Below, piece after piece: positions 24,899 through 38,328 of a stretch of 64,000 nt of DNA. The stretch comes from Liolophura sinensis (Eukaryota; Mollusca; Polyplacophora; Chitonida; Chitonidae), in the NCBI RefSeq assembly GCF_032854445.1, contig NW_027018102.1, forward strand, positions 1 to 64,000, read 5' to 3'. Every line of letters starts with the position of its first letter. Position 1 is the stretch's first letter. Both the position numbers and the translations under genes were made by a program. The notes below the pieces were generated by a model. The model was not told the DNA's origin, ran no database searches, and was given only the letters and a program-made list of their open reading frames with translations.

Positions 24899-25128
24899 AA
24901 AGTATTGGTCGGAGAGCAACGCGGTTTGCACCATTCGATTTCTCGTCACAAAATACGTCGGATTAGCCTCTTACCAGCAGCATTGGAACAGTTTTTCTAC
25001 TTTTGGATTTTTGCCTGGTCTTTTTGCGAATTGAAATCGGCTACATTAACTATGTACAATCGCGACTGGTCATTACTATATTCAACTTTTCATTATAAGT
25101 TATGTGCCCTTCGGTAGCCCAGACGACG

Positions 25129-26228
25129 TCAAATCTTTGGGCCAAGCCCATTTAACTCACCCAGAAAATGTCTTACTTCTAAGTCGAAGACAAACTCAAT
25201 GTCTTTATCTACATGTAGAAAAACCACACTATTTGTATATAAAAAGAACACAAGGTACTTGATACAATCCGCTGTAAAAAGTACAATTGAACACTGACCC
25301 ACATCAATAAGGTGCCAAAGGATGCGCAATTGGGCCAGGCATCTCCAGCTGTTGAAAAATTGCAAATTTCCTTGGTTTCCATGGAGTAAGAGCCGTTGCT
25401 GGGCACGTGATCTTGACATCATTGATTATTCATTTGTGGCTACAGCCAAAAGTATTGGTCGGAGAGCAACGCGGTTTGCACCATTCGATTTCTCGTCACA
25501 AAATACGTCGGATTAGCCTCTTACCAGCAGCATTGGAACAGTTCTTCTACTTTTGGATTTTTGCCTGGTCTTTTTGCGAATTGAAATCGGCTACATTAAC
25601 TATGTACAATCGCGACTGGTCATTACTATATTCAACTTTTCATTATAAGTTATGTGCCCTTCGGTAGCCCAGACGACGTCAAATCTTTGGGCCAAGCCCA
25701 TTTAACTCACCCAGAAAATGTCTTACTTCTAAGTCGAAGACAAACTCAATGTCTTTATCTACATGTAGAAAAACCACACTATTTGTATATAAAAAGAACA
25801 CAAGGTACTTGATACAATCCGCTGTAAAAAGTACAATTGAACACTGACCCACATCAATAAGGTGCCAAAGGATGCGCAATTGGGCCAGGCATCTCCAGCT
25901 GTTGAAAAATTGCAAATTTCCTTGGTTTCCATGGAGTAAGAGCCGTTGCTGGGCACGTGATCTTGACATCATTGATTATTCATTTGTGGCTACAGCCAAA
26001 AGTATTGGTCGGAGAGCAACGCGGTTTGCACCATTCGATTTCTCGTCACAAAATACGTCGGATTAGCCTCTTACCAGCAGCATTGGAACAGTTTTTCCAC
26101 TTTTGGATTTTTGCCTGGTCATTTTGCTAATTGAAATCGGCTACATTAACTATGTACAATCGCGACTGGTCATTACTATATTCAACATTTCATTATAAGT
26201 TATGTGCCCTTCGGTAGCCCAGACGACG
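25129..26228 (+). repeat. Recent single-unit tandem duplication
   Basis: The units at 25129 and 25679 share CCCAGAAAATG (about 25161 and 25711), CACACTATTTG (about 25225 and 25775) and AAAAAGAAC. The first two occur nowhere else. The units are identical or nearly so until the last 120 bp, where the first ends with the TTCTAC/GCGAATTG haplotype and the second with TTTCCAC/TCATTTTGC. The exchange point therefore lies between about 26040 and 26090. Confidence 0.8.
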
Positions 26229-29200
26229 TCAAATCTTTGGGCCAAGCCCATTTAACTCACCCAGCAAATGTCTTACTTCTAAGTCGAAGACAAACTCAAT
26301 GTCTTTATCTACATGTAGAAAAACCACACCATTTGTATATAAAAAAAACACAAGGTACTTGATACAACCCGCTGTAAAAAGTACAATTGAACACTGACCC
26401 ACATCAATAAGGTGCCAAAGGATGCGCAATTGGGCCAGGCATCTCCAGCTGTTGAAAAATTGCAAATTTCCTTGGTTTCCATGGAGTAAGAGCCGTTGCT
26501 GGGCACGTGATCTTGACATCATTGATTATTCATTTGTGGCTACAGCCAAAAGTATTGGTCGGAGAGCAACGCGGTTTGCACCATTCGATTTCTCGTCACA
26601 AAATACGTTGGATTAGCCTCTTACCAGCAGCATTGGAACAGTTTTTCCACTTTTGGATTTTTGCCTGGTCTTTTTGCTAATTGAAATCGGCTGCATTAAC
26701 TATGTACAATCGCGACTGGTCATTACTATATTCAACTTTTCATTATAAGTTATGTGCCCTTCGGTAGCCCAGACGACGTCAAATCTTTGGGCCAAGCCCA
26801 TTTAACTCACCCAACAAATGTCTTACTTCTAAGTCGAAGACAAACTCAATGTCTTTATCTACATGTAGAAAAACCCCACCATTTGTATGTAAAAAAAACA
26901 AAAGGTACTTGATACAATCCGCTGTAAAAAGAACAATTGAACACTGACCCACATCAATAAGGTGCCAAAGGATGCGCAATTGGGCCAGGCATCTCCAGCT
27001 GTTGAAAAATTGCAAATTTCCTTGGTTTCCATGGAGTAAGAGCCGTTGCTGGGCACGTGATCTTGACATCATTGATTATTCATTTGTGGCTACAGCCAAA
27101 AGTATTGGTCGGAGAGCAACGCGGTTTGCACCATTCGATTTCTCGTCACAAAATACGTCGGATTAGCCTCTTACCAGCAGCATTGGAACAGTTTTTCTAC
27201 TTTTGGATTTTTGCCTGGTCTTTTTGCGAATTGAAATCGGCTACATTAACTATGTACAATCGCGACTGGTCATTACTATATTCAACTTTTCATTATAAGT
27301 TATGTGCCCTTCGGTAGCCCAGACGACGTCAAATCTTTGGGCCAAGCCCATTTAACTCACCCAGCAAATGTCTTACTTCTAAGTCGAAGACAAACTCAAT
27401 GTCTTTATCTACATGTAGAAAAACCACACCATTTGTATATAAAAAGAACACAAGGTACTTGATACAATCCGCTGTAAAAAGTACAATTGAACACTGACCC
27501 ACATCAGTAAGGGGCCAAAGGATGCGCAATTGGGCCAGGCATCTCCAGCTGTTGAAAAATTGCAAATTTCCTTGGTTTCCATGGAGTAAGAGCCGTTGCT
27601 GGGCACGTGATCTTGACATCATTGATTATTCATTTGTGGCTACAGCCAAAAGTATTGGTCGGAGAGCAACGCGGTTTGCACCATTCGATTTCTCGTCACA
27701 AAATACGTCGGATTAGCCTCTTACCAGCAGCATTGGAACAGTTTTTCCACTTTTGGATTTTTGCCTGGTCATTTTGCTAATTGAAATCGGCTACATTAAC
27801 TATGTACAATCGCGACTGGTCATTACTATATTCAACATTTCATTATAAGTTATGTGCCCTTCGGTAGCCCAGACGACGTCAAATCTTTGGGCCAAGCCCA
27901 TTTAACTCACCCAGCAAATGTCTTACTTCTAAGTCGAAGACAAACTCAATGTCTTTATCTACATGTAGAAAAACCACACCATTTGTATATAAAAAAAACA
28001 CAAGGTACTTGATACAACCCGCTGTAAAAAGTACAAATGAACACTGACCCACATCAATAAGGTGCCAAAGGATGCGCAATTGGGCCAGGCATCTCCAGCT
28101 GTTGAAAAATTGCAAATTTCCTTGGTTTCCATGGAGTAAGAGCCGTTGCTGGGCACGTGATCTTGACATCATTGATTATTCATTTGTGGCTACAGCCAAA
28201 AGTATTGGTCGGAGAGCAACGCGGTTTGCACCATTCGATTTCTCGTCACAAAATACGTCGGATTAGCCTCTTACCAGCAGCATTGGAACAGTTTTTCCAC
28301 TTTTGGATTTTTGCCTGGTCTTTTTGCTAATTGAAATCGGCTGCATTAACTATGTACAATCGCGACTGGTCATTACTATATTCAACTTTTCATTATAAGT
28401 TATGTGCCCTTCGGTAGCCCAGACGACGTCAAATCTTTGGGCCAAGCCCATTTAACTCACCCAACAAATGTCTTACTTCTAAGTCGAAGACAAACTCAAT
28501 GTCTTTATCTACATGTAGAAAAACCACACCATTTGTATGTAAAAAAAACAAAAGGTACTTGATACAATCCGCTGTAAAAAGAACAATTGAACACTGACCC
28601 ACATCAATAAGGTGCCAAAGGATGCGCAATTGGGCCAGGCATCTCCAGCTGTTGAAAAATTGCAAATTTCCTTGGTTTCCATGGAGTAAGAGCCGTTGCT
28701 GGGCACGTGATCTTGACATCATTGATTATTCATTTGTGGCTACAGCCAAAAGTATTGGTCGGAGAGCAACGCGGTTTGCACCATTGGATTTCTCGTCACA
28801 AAATACGTCGGATTAGCCTCTTACCAGGAGCATTGGAACAGTTTTTCCACTTTTGGATTTTTGCCTGGTCATTTTGCTAATTGAAATCGGCTACATTAAC
28901 TATGTACAATCGCGACTGGTCATTACTATATTCAACATTTCATTATAAGTTATGTGCCCTTCGGTAGCCCAGACGACGTCAAATCTTTGGGCCAAGCCCA
29001 TTTAACTCACCCAGCAAATGTCTTACTTCTAAGTCGAAGACAAACTCAATGTCTTTATCTACATGTAGAAAAACCACACCATTTGTATATAAAAAAAACA
29101 CAAGGTACTTGATACAACCCGCTGTAAAAAGTACAATTGAACACTGACCCACATCAATAAGGTGCCAAAGGATGCGCAATTGGGCCAGGCATCTCCAGCT

Positions 29201-31179
29201 GTTGAAAAATTGCAAATTTCCTTGGTTTCCATGGAGTAAGAGCCGTTGCTGGGCACGTGATCTTGACATCATTGATTATTCATTTGTGGCTACAGCCAAA
29301 AGTATTGGTCGGAGAGCAACGCGGTTTGCACCATTCGATTTCTCGTCACAAAATACGTTGGATTAGCCTCTTACCAGCAGCATTGGAACAGTTTTTCCAC
29401 TTTTGGATTTTTGCCTGGTCTTTTTGCTAATTGAAATCGGCTGCATTAACTATGTACAATCGCGACTGGTCATTACTATATTCAACTTTTCATTATAAGT
29501 TATGTGCCCTTCGGTAGCCCAGACGACGTCAAATCTTTGGGCCAAGCCCATTTAACTCACCCAGCAAATGTCTTACTTCTAAGTCGAAGACAAACTCAAT
29601 GTCTTTATCTACATGTAGAAAAACCACACCATTTGTATATAAAAAGAACACAAGGTACTTGATACAATCCGCTGTAAAAAGTACAATTGAACACTGACCC
29701 ACATCAGTAAGGGGCCAAAGGATGCGCAATTGGGCCAGGCATCTCCAGCTGTTGAAAAATTGCAAATTTCCTTGGTTTCCATGGAGTAAGAGCCGTTGCT
29801 GGGCACGTGATCTTGACATCATTGATTATTCATTTGTGGCTACAGCCAAAAGTATTGGTCGGAGAGCAACGCGGTTTGCACCATTCGATTTCTCGTCACA
29901 AAATACGTCGGATTAGCCTCTTACCAGCAGCATTGGAACAGTTTTTCCACTTTTGGATTTTTGCCTGGTCATTTTGCTAATTGAAATCGGCTACATTAAC
30001 TATGTACAATCGCGACTGGTCATTACTATATTTAACATTTCATTATAAGTTATGTGCCCTTCGGTAGCCCAGACGACGTCAAATCTTTGGGCCAAGCCCA
30101 TTTAACTCACCCAGCAAATGTCTTACTTCTAAGTCGAAGACAAACTCAATGTCTTTATCTACATGTAGAAAAACCACACCATTTGTATATAAAAAAAACA
30201 CAAGGTACTTGATACAACCCGCTGTAAAAAGTACAATTGAACACTGACCCACATCAATAAGGTGCCAAAGGATGCGCAATTGGGCCAGGCATCTCCAGCT
30301 GTTGAAAAATTGCAAATTTCCTTGGTTTCCATGGAGTAAGAGCCGTTGCTGGGCACGTGATCTTGACATCATTGATTATTCACTTGTGGCTACAGCCAAA
30401 AGTATTGGTCGGAGAGCAACGCGGTTTGCACCATTCGATTTCTCGTCACAAAATACGTTGGATTAGCCTCTTACCAGCAGCATTGGAACAGTTTTTCCAC
30501 TTTTGGATTTTTGCCTGGTCTTTTTGCTAATTGAAATCGGCTGCATTAACTATGTACAATCGCGACTGGTCATTACTATATTCAACTTTTTCATTATAAG
30601 TTATGTGCCCTTCGGTAGCCCAGACGACGTCAAATCTTTGGGCCAAGCCCATTTAACTCACCCAACAAATGTCTTACTTCTAAGTCGAAGACAAACTCAA
30701 TGTCTTTATCTACATGTAGAAAAACCCCACCATTTGTATGTAAAAAAAACAAAAGGTACTTGATACAATCCGCTGTAAAAAGAACAATTGAACACTGACC
30801 CACATCAATAAGGTGCCAAAGGATGTGCAATTGGGCCAGGCATCTCCAGCTGTTGAAAAATTGCAAATTTCCTTGGTTTCCATGGAGTAAGAGCCGTTGC
30901 TGGGCACGTGATCTTGACATCATTGATTATTCATTTGTGGCTACAGCCAAAAGTATTGGTCGGAGAGCAACGCGGTTTGCACCATTCGATTTCTCGTCAC
31001 AAAATACGTCGGATTAGCCTCTTACCAGCAGCATTGGAACAGTTTTTCTACTTTTGGATTTTTGCCTGGTCTTTTTGCGAATTGAAATCGGCTACATTAA
31101 CTATGTACAATCGCGACTGGTCATTACTATATTCAACTTTTCATTATAAGTTATGTGCCCTTCGGTAGCCCAGACGACG

Positions 31180-33379
31180 TCAAATCTTTGGGCCAAGCCC
31201 ATTTAACTCACCCAGCAAATGTCTTACTTCTAAGTCGAAGACAAACTCAATGTCTTTATCTACATGTAGAAAAACCACACCATTTGTATATAAAAAAAAA
31301 CAAAAGGTACTTGATACAATCCGCTGTAAAAAGTACAATTGAACACTGACCCACATCAATAAGGTGCCAAAGGATGCGCAATTGGGCCAGGCATCTCCAG
31401 CTGTTGAAAAATTGCAAATTTCCTTGGTTTCCATGGAGTAAGAGCCGTTGCTGGGCACGTGATCTTGACATCATTGATTATTCATTTGTGGCTACAGCCA
31501 AAAGTATTGGTCGGAGAGCAACGCGGTTTGTACCATTCGATTTCTCGTCACAAAATACGTCGGATTAGCCTCTTACCAGCAGCATTGGAACAGTTTTTCC
31601 ACTTTTGGATTTTTGCCTGGTCATTTTGCTAATTGAAATCGGCTACATTAACTATGTACAATCGCGACTGGTCATTACTATATTCAACATTTCATTATAA
31701 GTTATGTGCCCTTCGGTAGCCCAGACGACGTCAAATCTTTGGGCCAAGCCCATTTAACTCACCCAGCAAATGTCTTACTTCTAAGTCGAAGACAAACTCA
31801 ATGTCTTTATCTACATGTAGAAAAACCACACCATTTGTATATAAAAAAACACAAGGTACTTGATACAACCCGCTGTAAAAAGTACAATTGAACACTGACC
31901 CACATCAATAAGGTGCCAAAGGATGCGCAATTGGGCCAGGCATCTCCAGCTGTTGAAAAATTGCAAATTTCCTTGGTTTCCATGGAGTAAGAGCCGTTGC
32001 TGGGCACGTGATCTTGACATCATTGATTATTCATTTGTGGCTACAGCCAAAAGTATTGGTCGGAGAGCAACGCGGTTTGCACCATTCGATTTCTCGTCAC
32101 AAAATACGTCGGATTAGCCTCTTACCAGCAGCATTGGAACAGTTTTTCCACTTTTGGATTTTTGCCTGGTCTTTTTGCTAATTGAAATCGGCTGCATTAA
32201 CTATGTACAATCGCGACTGGTCATTACTATATTCAACTTTTCATTATAAGTTATGTGCCCTTCGGTAGCCCAGACGACGTCAAATTTTTGGGCCAAGCCC
32301 ATTTAACTCACCCAACAAATGTCTTACTTCTAAGTCGAAGACAAACTCAATGTCTTTATCTACATGTAGAAAAACCACACCATTTGTATGTAAAAAAAAC
32401 AAAAGGTACTTGATACAATCCGCTGTAAAAAGTACAATTGAACACTGACCCACATCAATAAGGTGCCAAAGGATGCGCAATTGGGCCAGGCATCTCCAGC
32501 TGTTGAAAAATTGCAAATTTCCTTGGTTTCCATGGAGTAAGAGCCGTTGCTGGGCACGTGATCTTGACATCATTGATTATTCATTTGTGGCTACAGCCAA
32601 AAGTATTCGTCGGAGAGCAACGCGGTTTGCACCATTCGATTTCTCGACACAAAATACGTCGGATTAGCCTCTTACCAGCAGCATTGGAACAGTTTTTCTA
32701 CTTTTGGATTTTTGCCTGGTCTTTTTGCGAATTGAAATCGGCTACATTAACTATGTACAATCGCGACTGGTCATTACTATATTCAACTTTTCATTATAAG
32801 TTATGTGCCCTTCGGTAGCCCAGACGACGTCAAATCTTTGGGCCAAGCCCATTTAACTCACCCAGCAAATGTCTTACTTCTAAGTCGAAGACAAACTCAA
32901 TGTCTTTATCTACATGTAGAAAAACCACACCATTTGTATATAAAAAGAACACAAGGTACTTGATACAATCCGCTGTAAAAAGTACAATTGAACACTGACC
33001 CACATCAATAAGGTGCCAAAGGATGCGCAATTGGGCCAGGCATCTCCAGCTGTTGAAAAATTGCAAATTTCCTTGGTTTCCATGGAGTAAGAGCCGTTGC
33101 TGGGCACGTGATCTTGACATCATTGATTATTCATTTGTGGCTACAGCCAAAAGTATTGGTCGGAGAGCAACGCGGTTTGCACCATTCGATTTCTCGTCAC
33201 AAAATACGTCGGATTAGCCTCTTACCAGCAGCATTGGAACAGTTTTTCCACTTTTGGATTTTTGCCTGGTCTTTTTGCTAATTGAAATCGGCTGCATTAA
33301 CTATGTACAATCGCGACTGGTGATTACTATATTCAACTTTTCATTATAAGTTATGTGCCCTTCGGTAGCCCAGACGACG
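31180..33379 (+). repeat. 2.2-kb four-unit block, first copy (partner 34480-36678)
   Basis: Four units share private variants with the block 3,300 bp downstream: GGTTTGTACCATTCG (about 31530 and 34829), a seven-base A run in the second unit, CAAATTTTTGGG (about 32283 and 35582), AGTATTCGTCGG (about 32605 and 35904), and TCGACACAAAA (about 32646 and 35945). The copies diverge at the end of the fourth unit, where this one has GGCTGCATT and TGGTGATT (about 33321). Confidence 0.85.
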
Positions 33380-34479
33380 TCAAATCTTTGGGCCAAGCCC
33401 ATTTAACTCACCCAACAAATGTCTTACTTCTAAGTCGAAGACAAACTCAATGTCTTTATCTACATGTAGAAAAACCCCACCATTTGTATGTAAAAAAAAC
33501 AAAAGGTACTTGATACAATCCGCTGTAAAAAGAACAATTGAACACTGACCCACATCAATAAGGTGCCAAAGGATGTGCAATTGGGCCAGGCATCTCCAGC
33601 TGTTGAAAAATTGCAAATTTCCTTGGTTTCCATGGAGTAAGAGCCGTTGCTGGGCACGTGATCTTGACATCATTGATTATTCATTTGTGGCTACAGCCAA
33701 AAGTATTGGTCGGAGAGCAACGCGGTTTGCACCATTCGATTTCTCGTCACAAAATACGTCGGATTAGCCTCTTACCAGCAGCATTGGAACAGTTTTTCTA
33801 CTTTTGGATTTTTGCCTGGTCTTTTTGCGAATTGAAATCGGCTACATTAACTATGTACAATCGCGACTGGTCATTACTATATTCAACTTTTCATTATAAG
33901 TTATGTGCCCTTCGGTAGCCCAGACGACGTCAAATCTTTGGGCCAAGCCCATTTAACTCACCCAGCAAATGTCTTACTTCTAAGTCGAAGACAAACTCAA
34001 TGTCTTTATCTACATGTAGAAAAACCACACCATTTGTATATAAAAAGAACACAAGGTACTTGATACAATCCGCTGTAAAAAGTACAATTGAACACTGACC
34101 CACATCAGTAAGGGGCCAAAGGATGCGCAATTGGGCCAGGCATCTCCAGCTGTTGAAAAATTGCAAATTTCCTTGGTTTCCATGGAGTAAGAGCCGTTGC
34201 TGGGCACGTGATCTTGACATCATTGATTATTCATTTGTGGCTACAGCCAAAAGTATTGGTCGGAGAGCAACGCGGTTTGCACCATTCGATTTCTCGTCAC
34301 AAAATACGTCGGATTAGCCTCTTACCAGCAGCATTGGAACAGTTTTTCCACTTTTGGATTTTTGCCTGGTCTTTTTGCTAATTGAAATCGGCTGCATTAA
34401 CTATGTACAATCGCGACTGGTCATTACTATATTCAACTTTTCATTATAAGTTATGTGCCCTTCGGTAGCCCAGACGACG

Positions 34480-36678
34480 TCAAATCTTTGGGCCAAGCCC
34501 ATTTAACTCACCCAGCAAATGTCTTACTTCTAAGTCGAAGACAAACTCAATGTCTTTATCTACATGTAGAAAAACCACACCATTTGTATATAAAAAAAAC
34601 AAAAGGTACTTGATACAATCCGCTGTAAAAAGTACAATTGAACACTGACCCACATCAATAAGGTGCCAAAGGATGCGCAATTGGGCCAGGCATCTCCAGC
34701 TGTTGAAAAATTGCAAATTTCCTTGGTTTCCATGGAGTAAGAGCCGTTGCTGGGCACGTGATCTTGACATCATTGATTATTCATTTGTGGCTACAGCCAA
34801 AAGTATTGGTCGGAGAGCAACGCGGTTTGTACCATTCGATTTCTCGTCACAAAATACGTCGGATTAGCCTCTTACCAGCAGCATTGGAACAGTTTTTCCA
34901 CTTTTGGATTTTTGCCTGGTCATTTTGCTAATTGAAATCGGCTACATTAACTATGTACAATCGCGACTGGTCATTACTATATTCAACATTTCATTATAAG
35001 TTATGTGCCCTTCGGTAGCCCAGACGACGTCAAATCTTTGGGCCAAGCCCATTTAACTCACCCAGCAAATGTCTTACTTCTAAGTCGAAGACAAACTCAA
35101 TGTCTTTATCTACATGTAGAAAAACCACACCATTTGTATATAAAAAAACACAAGGTACTTGATACAACCCGCTGTAAAAAGTACAATTGAACACTGACCC
35201 ACATCAATAAGGTGCCAAAGGATGCGCAATTGGGCCAGGCATCTCCAGCTGTTGAAAAATTGCAAATTTCCTTGGTTTCCATGGAGTAAGAGCCGTTGCT
35301 GGGCACGTGATCTTGACATCATTGATTATTCATTTGTGGCTACAGCCAAAAGTATTGGTCGGAGAGCAACGCGGTTTGCACCATTCGATTTCTCGTCACA
35401 AAATACGTCGGATTAGCCTCTTACCAGCAGCATTGGAACAGTTTTTCCACTTTTGGATTTTTGCCTGGTCTTTTTGCTAATTGAAATCGGCTGCATTAAC
35501 TATGTACAATCGCGACTGGTCATTACTATATTCAACTTTTCATTATAAGTTATGTGCCCTTCGGTAGCCCAGACGACGTCAAATTTTTGGGCCAAGCCCA
35601 TTTAACTCACCCAACAAATGTCTTACTTCTAAGTCGAAGACAAACTCAATGTCTTTATCTACATGTAGAAAAACCACACCATTTGTATGTAAAAAAAACA
35701 AAAGGTACTTGATACAATCCGCTGTAAAAAGTACAATTGAACACTGACCCACATCAATAAGGTGCCAAAGGATGCGCAATTGGGCCAGGCATCTCCAGCT
35801 GTTGAAAAATTGCAAATTTCCTTGGTTTCCATGGAGTAAGAGCCGTTGCTGGGCACGTGATCTTGACATCATTGATTATTCATTTGTGGCTACAGCCAAA
35901 AGTATTCGTCGGAGAGCAACGCGGTTTGCACCATTCGATTTCTCGACACAAAATACGTCGGATTAGCCTCTTACCAGCAGCATTGGAACAGTTTTTCTAC
36001 TTTTGGATTTTTGCCTGGTCTTTTTGCGAATTGAAATCGGCTACATTAACTATGTACAATCGCGACTGGTCATTACTATATTCAACTTTTCATTATAAGT
36101 TATGTGCCCTTCGGTAGCCCAGACGACGTCAAATCTTTGGGCCAAGCCCATTTAACTCACCCAGCAAATGTCTTACTTCTAAGTCGAAGACAAACTCAAT
36201 GTCTTTATCTACATGTAGAAAAACCACACCATTTGTATATAAAAAGAACACAAGGTACTTGATACAATCCGCTGTAAAAAGTACAATTGAACACTGACCC
36301 ACATCAATAAGGTGCCAAAGGATGCGCAATTGGGCCAGGCATCTCCAGCTGTTGAAAAATTGCAAATTTCCTTGGTTTCCATGGAGTAAGAGCCGTTGCT
36401 GGGCACGTGATCTTGACATCATTGATTATTCATTTGTGGCTACAGCCAAAAGTATTGGTCGGAGAGCAACGCGGTTTGCACCATTCGATTTCTCGTCACA
36501 AAATACGTCGGATTAGCCTCTTACCAGCAGCATTGGAACAGTTTTTCCACTTTTGGATTTTTGCCTGGTCTTTTTGCTAATTAAAATCGGCTACATTAAC
36601 TATGTACAATCGCGACTGGTCATTACTATATTCAACTTTTCATTATAAGTTATGTGCCCTTCGGTAGCCCAGACGACG
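34480..36678 (+). repeat. 2.2-kb four-unit block, second copy (partner 31180-33379)
   Basis: Near-identical to 31180-33379 at a six-unit offset. It ends with GCTAATTAAAATCGGCTAC (about 36575), the same end as the unit at 21832 (about 22275). This marks the switch from the three-unit domain to the sequence that matches 22378 onward. Confidence 0.85.
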
Positions 36679-38328
36679 TCAAATCTTTGGGCCAAGCCCA
36701 TTTAACTCACCCAGCAAATGTCTTACTTCTAAGTCGAAGACAAACTCAATGTCTTTATTTACATGTAGAAAAACCACACCATTTGTATATAAAAAAAACA
36801 CAAGGTACTTGATACAATCCGCTGTAAAAAGTACAATTGAACACTGACCCACATCAATAAGGTGCCAAAGGATGCGCAATTGGGCCAGGCATCTCCAGCT
36901 GTTGAAAAATTGCAAATTTCCTTGGTTTCCATGGAGTAAGAGCCGTTGCTGGGCACGTGATCTTGACATCATTGATAATTCATTTGTGGCTACAGCCAAA
37001 AGTATTGGTCGGAGAGCAACGCGGTTTGCACCATTCGATTTCTCGTCACAAAATACGTCGGATTAGCCTCTTACCAGCAGCATTGGAACAGTTTTTCTAC
37101 TTTTGGATTTTTGCCTGGTCTTTTTGCGAATTGAAATCGGGTACATTAGCTATGTACAATCGCGACTGGTCATTACTATATTCAACTTTTCATTATAAGT
37201 TATGTGCCCTTCGGTAGCCCAGACGACGTCAAATCTTTGGGCCAAGCCCATTTAACTCACCCAGCAAATGTCTTACTTCTAAGTCGAAGACAAACTCAAT
37301 GTCTTTATCTACATGTAGAAAAACCACACCATTTGTATATAAAAAAAACACAAGGTACTTGATACAATCCGCTGTAAAAAGTACAATTGAACACTGACCC
37401 ACATCAATAAGGTGCCAAAGGATGCGCAATTGGGCCAGGCATCTCCAGCTGTTGAAAAATTGCAAATTTCCTTGGTTTCCATGGAGTAAGAGCCGTTGCT
37501 GGGCACGTGATCTTGACATCATTGATTATTCATTTGTAGCTACAGCCAAAAGTATTGGTCGGAGAGCAACGCGGTTTGCACCATTCGATTTCTCGTCACA
37601 AAATACGTCGGATTAGCCTCTTACCAGCAGCATTGGAACAGTTTTTCTACTTTTCGATTTTTGCCTGGTCTTTTTGCTAATTAAAATCGGCTACATTAAC
37701 TATGTACAATCGCGACTGGTCATTACTATATTCAACATTTCATTATAAGTTATGTGCCCTTCGGTAGCCCAGACGACGTCAAATCTTTGGGCCAAGCCCA
37801 TTTAACTCACCCAGCAAATGTCTTACTTCTAAGTCGAAGACAAACTCAATGTCTTTATCTACATGTAGAAAAACCACACCATTTGTATATAAAAAAAACA
37901 CAAGGTACTTGATACAATCCGCTGTAAAAAGTACAATTGAACACTGACCCACATCAATAAGGTGCCAAAGGATGCGCAATTGGGCCAGGCATCTCCAGCT
38001 GTTGAAAAATTGCAAATTTCCTTGGTTTCCATGGAGTAAGAGCCGTTGCTGGGCACGTGATCTTGACATCATTGATTATTCATTTGTGGCTACAGCCAAA
38101 AGTATTGGTGGGAGAGCAACGCGGTTTGCACCATTCGATTTCTCGTCACAAAATACGTCGGATTAGCCTCTTACCAGCAGCATTGGAACAGTTTTTCTAC
38201 TTTTGGATTTTTGCCTGGTCTTTTTGCGAATTGAATTCGGCTACATTAACTATGTACAATCGCGACTGGTCATTACTATATTCAACATTTCATTATAAGT
38301 TATGTGCCCTTCGGTAGCTCAGACGACG
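36679..38328 (+). repeat. Units resuming the pre-trimer haplotype
   Basis: The unit at 36679 matches the one at 22378 (TTTATTTACATG, TTGATAATTC and a GGGTACATTAGC end). The next two, at 37229 and 37779, are ACACAAGG units with private TTTGTAGCTAC (about 37537), ACTTTTCGATT (about 37651), GCTAATTAAAATC (about 37676) and GGTGGGAGAG (about 38107). They have no close equivalent between 22378 and 22928, so two units were gained here or lost there. Confidence 0.65.

Larger units (their letters stand above)
24579..25128 (+). repeat. Representative 550-bp monomer
   Basis: This unit is close to the majority sequence and serves as a map for the others. In order it holds: a short hairpin TGGGC-CAA-GCCCA; a pyrimidine-rich stretch; the palindrome TCTACATGTAGA; a TATATAAAAAAAA tract; an A-rich segment ending near GACCCACATC; a stretch around the palindrome TCCATGGA; CACGTG followed by TGACATCA; the hairpin TGGCT-ac-AGCCA; a GC-richer block of about 40 bp (24906-24945); a T-rich block; the palindromes TGTACA and TCGCGA; and the conserved GTGCCCTTCGG segment ahead of GACGTC. 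Hand counting gives about 41% G+C and 19 CpG, against roughly 22-23 expected. No intact coding sequence longer than about 100 codons is present in any frame. The unit length is close to three times a 183-bp nucleosome spacing, which may or may not matter. Confidence 0.9.
23479..36678 (+). repeat. Irregular three-unit higher-order repeat domain
   Basis: Three subtypes follow one another: one with CAACCCGC that usually ends in GGCTGCATTAAC; one with CACCCAACAAAT and TATGTAAAA; and one with an interrupted A run, AAAAAGAAC. Complete cycles of about 1,650 bp start at 26229, 31731 (with the third unit at 32830) and 35030. Elsewhere one member is missing or replaced. CAACCCGC units start at 24029, 26229, 27879, 28979, 30079, 31731 and 35030. 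In every case the preceding unit ends in TGGTCATTTTGC with CAACATTTC, so markers are linked across the unit boundary, as expected if multi-unit blocks are what is copied. This is one of the most indel-free parts of the window. Confidence 0.75.

Noticed and set aside
24579-25128. CENP-B box
   Set aside because: I looked for the nTTCGnnnnAnnCGGGn pattern. The TTCG words in the unit (TTCGGTAG, TTCGATTT) lack the required A and CGGG at the right spacing.
24579-25128. tRNA, 5S rRNA or other Pol III gene inside the monomer
   Set aside because: No GGTTCRANNCC B box, no 5S internal control region and no cloverleaf could be found in the unit on either strand.
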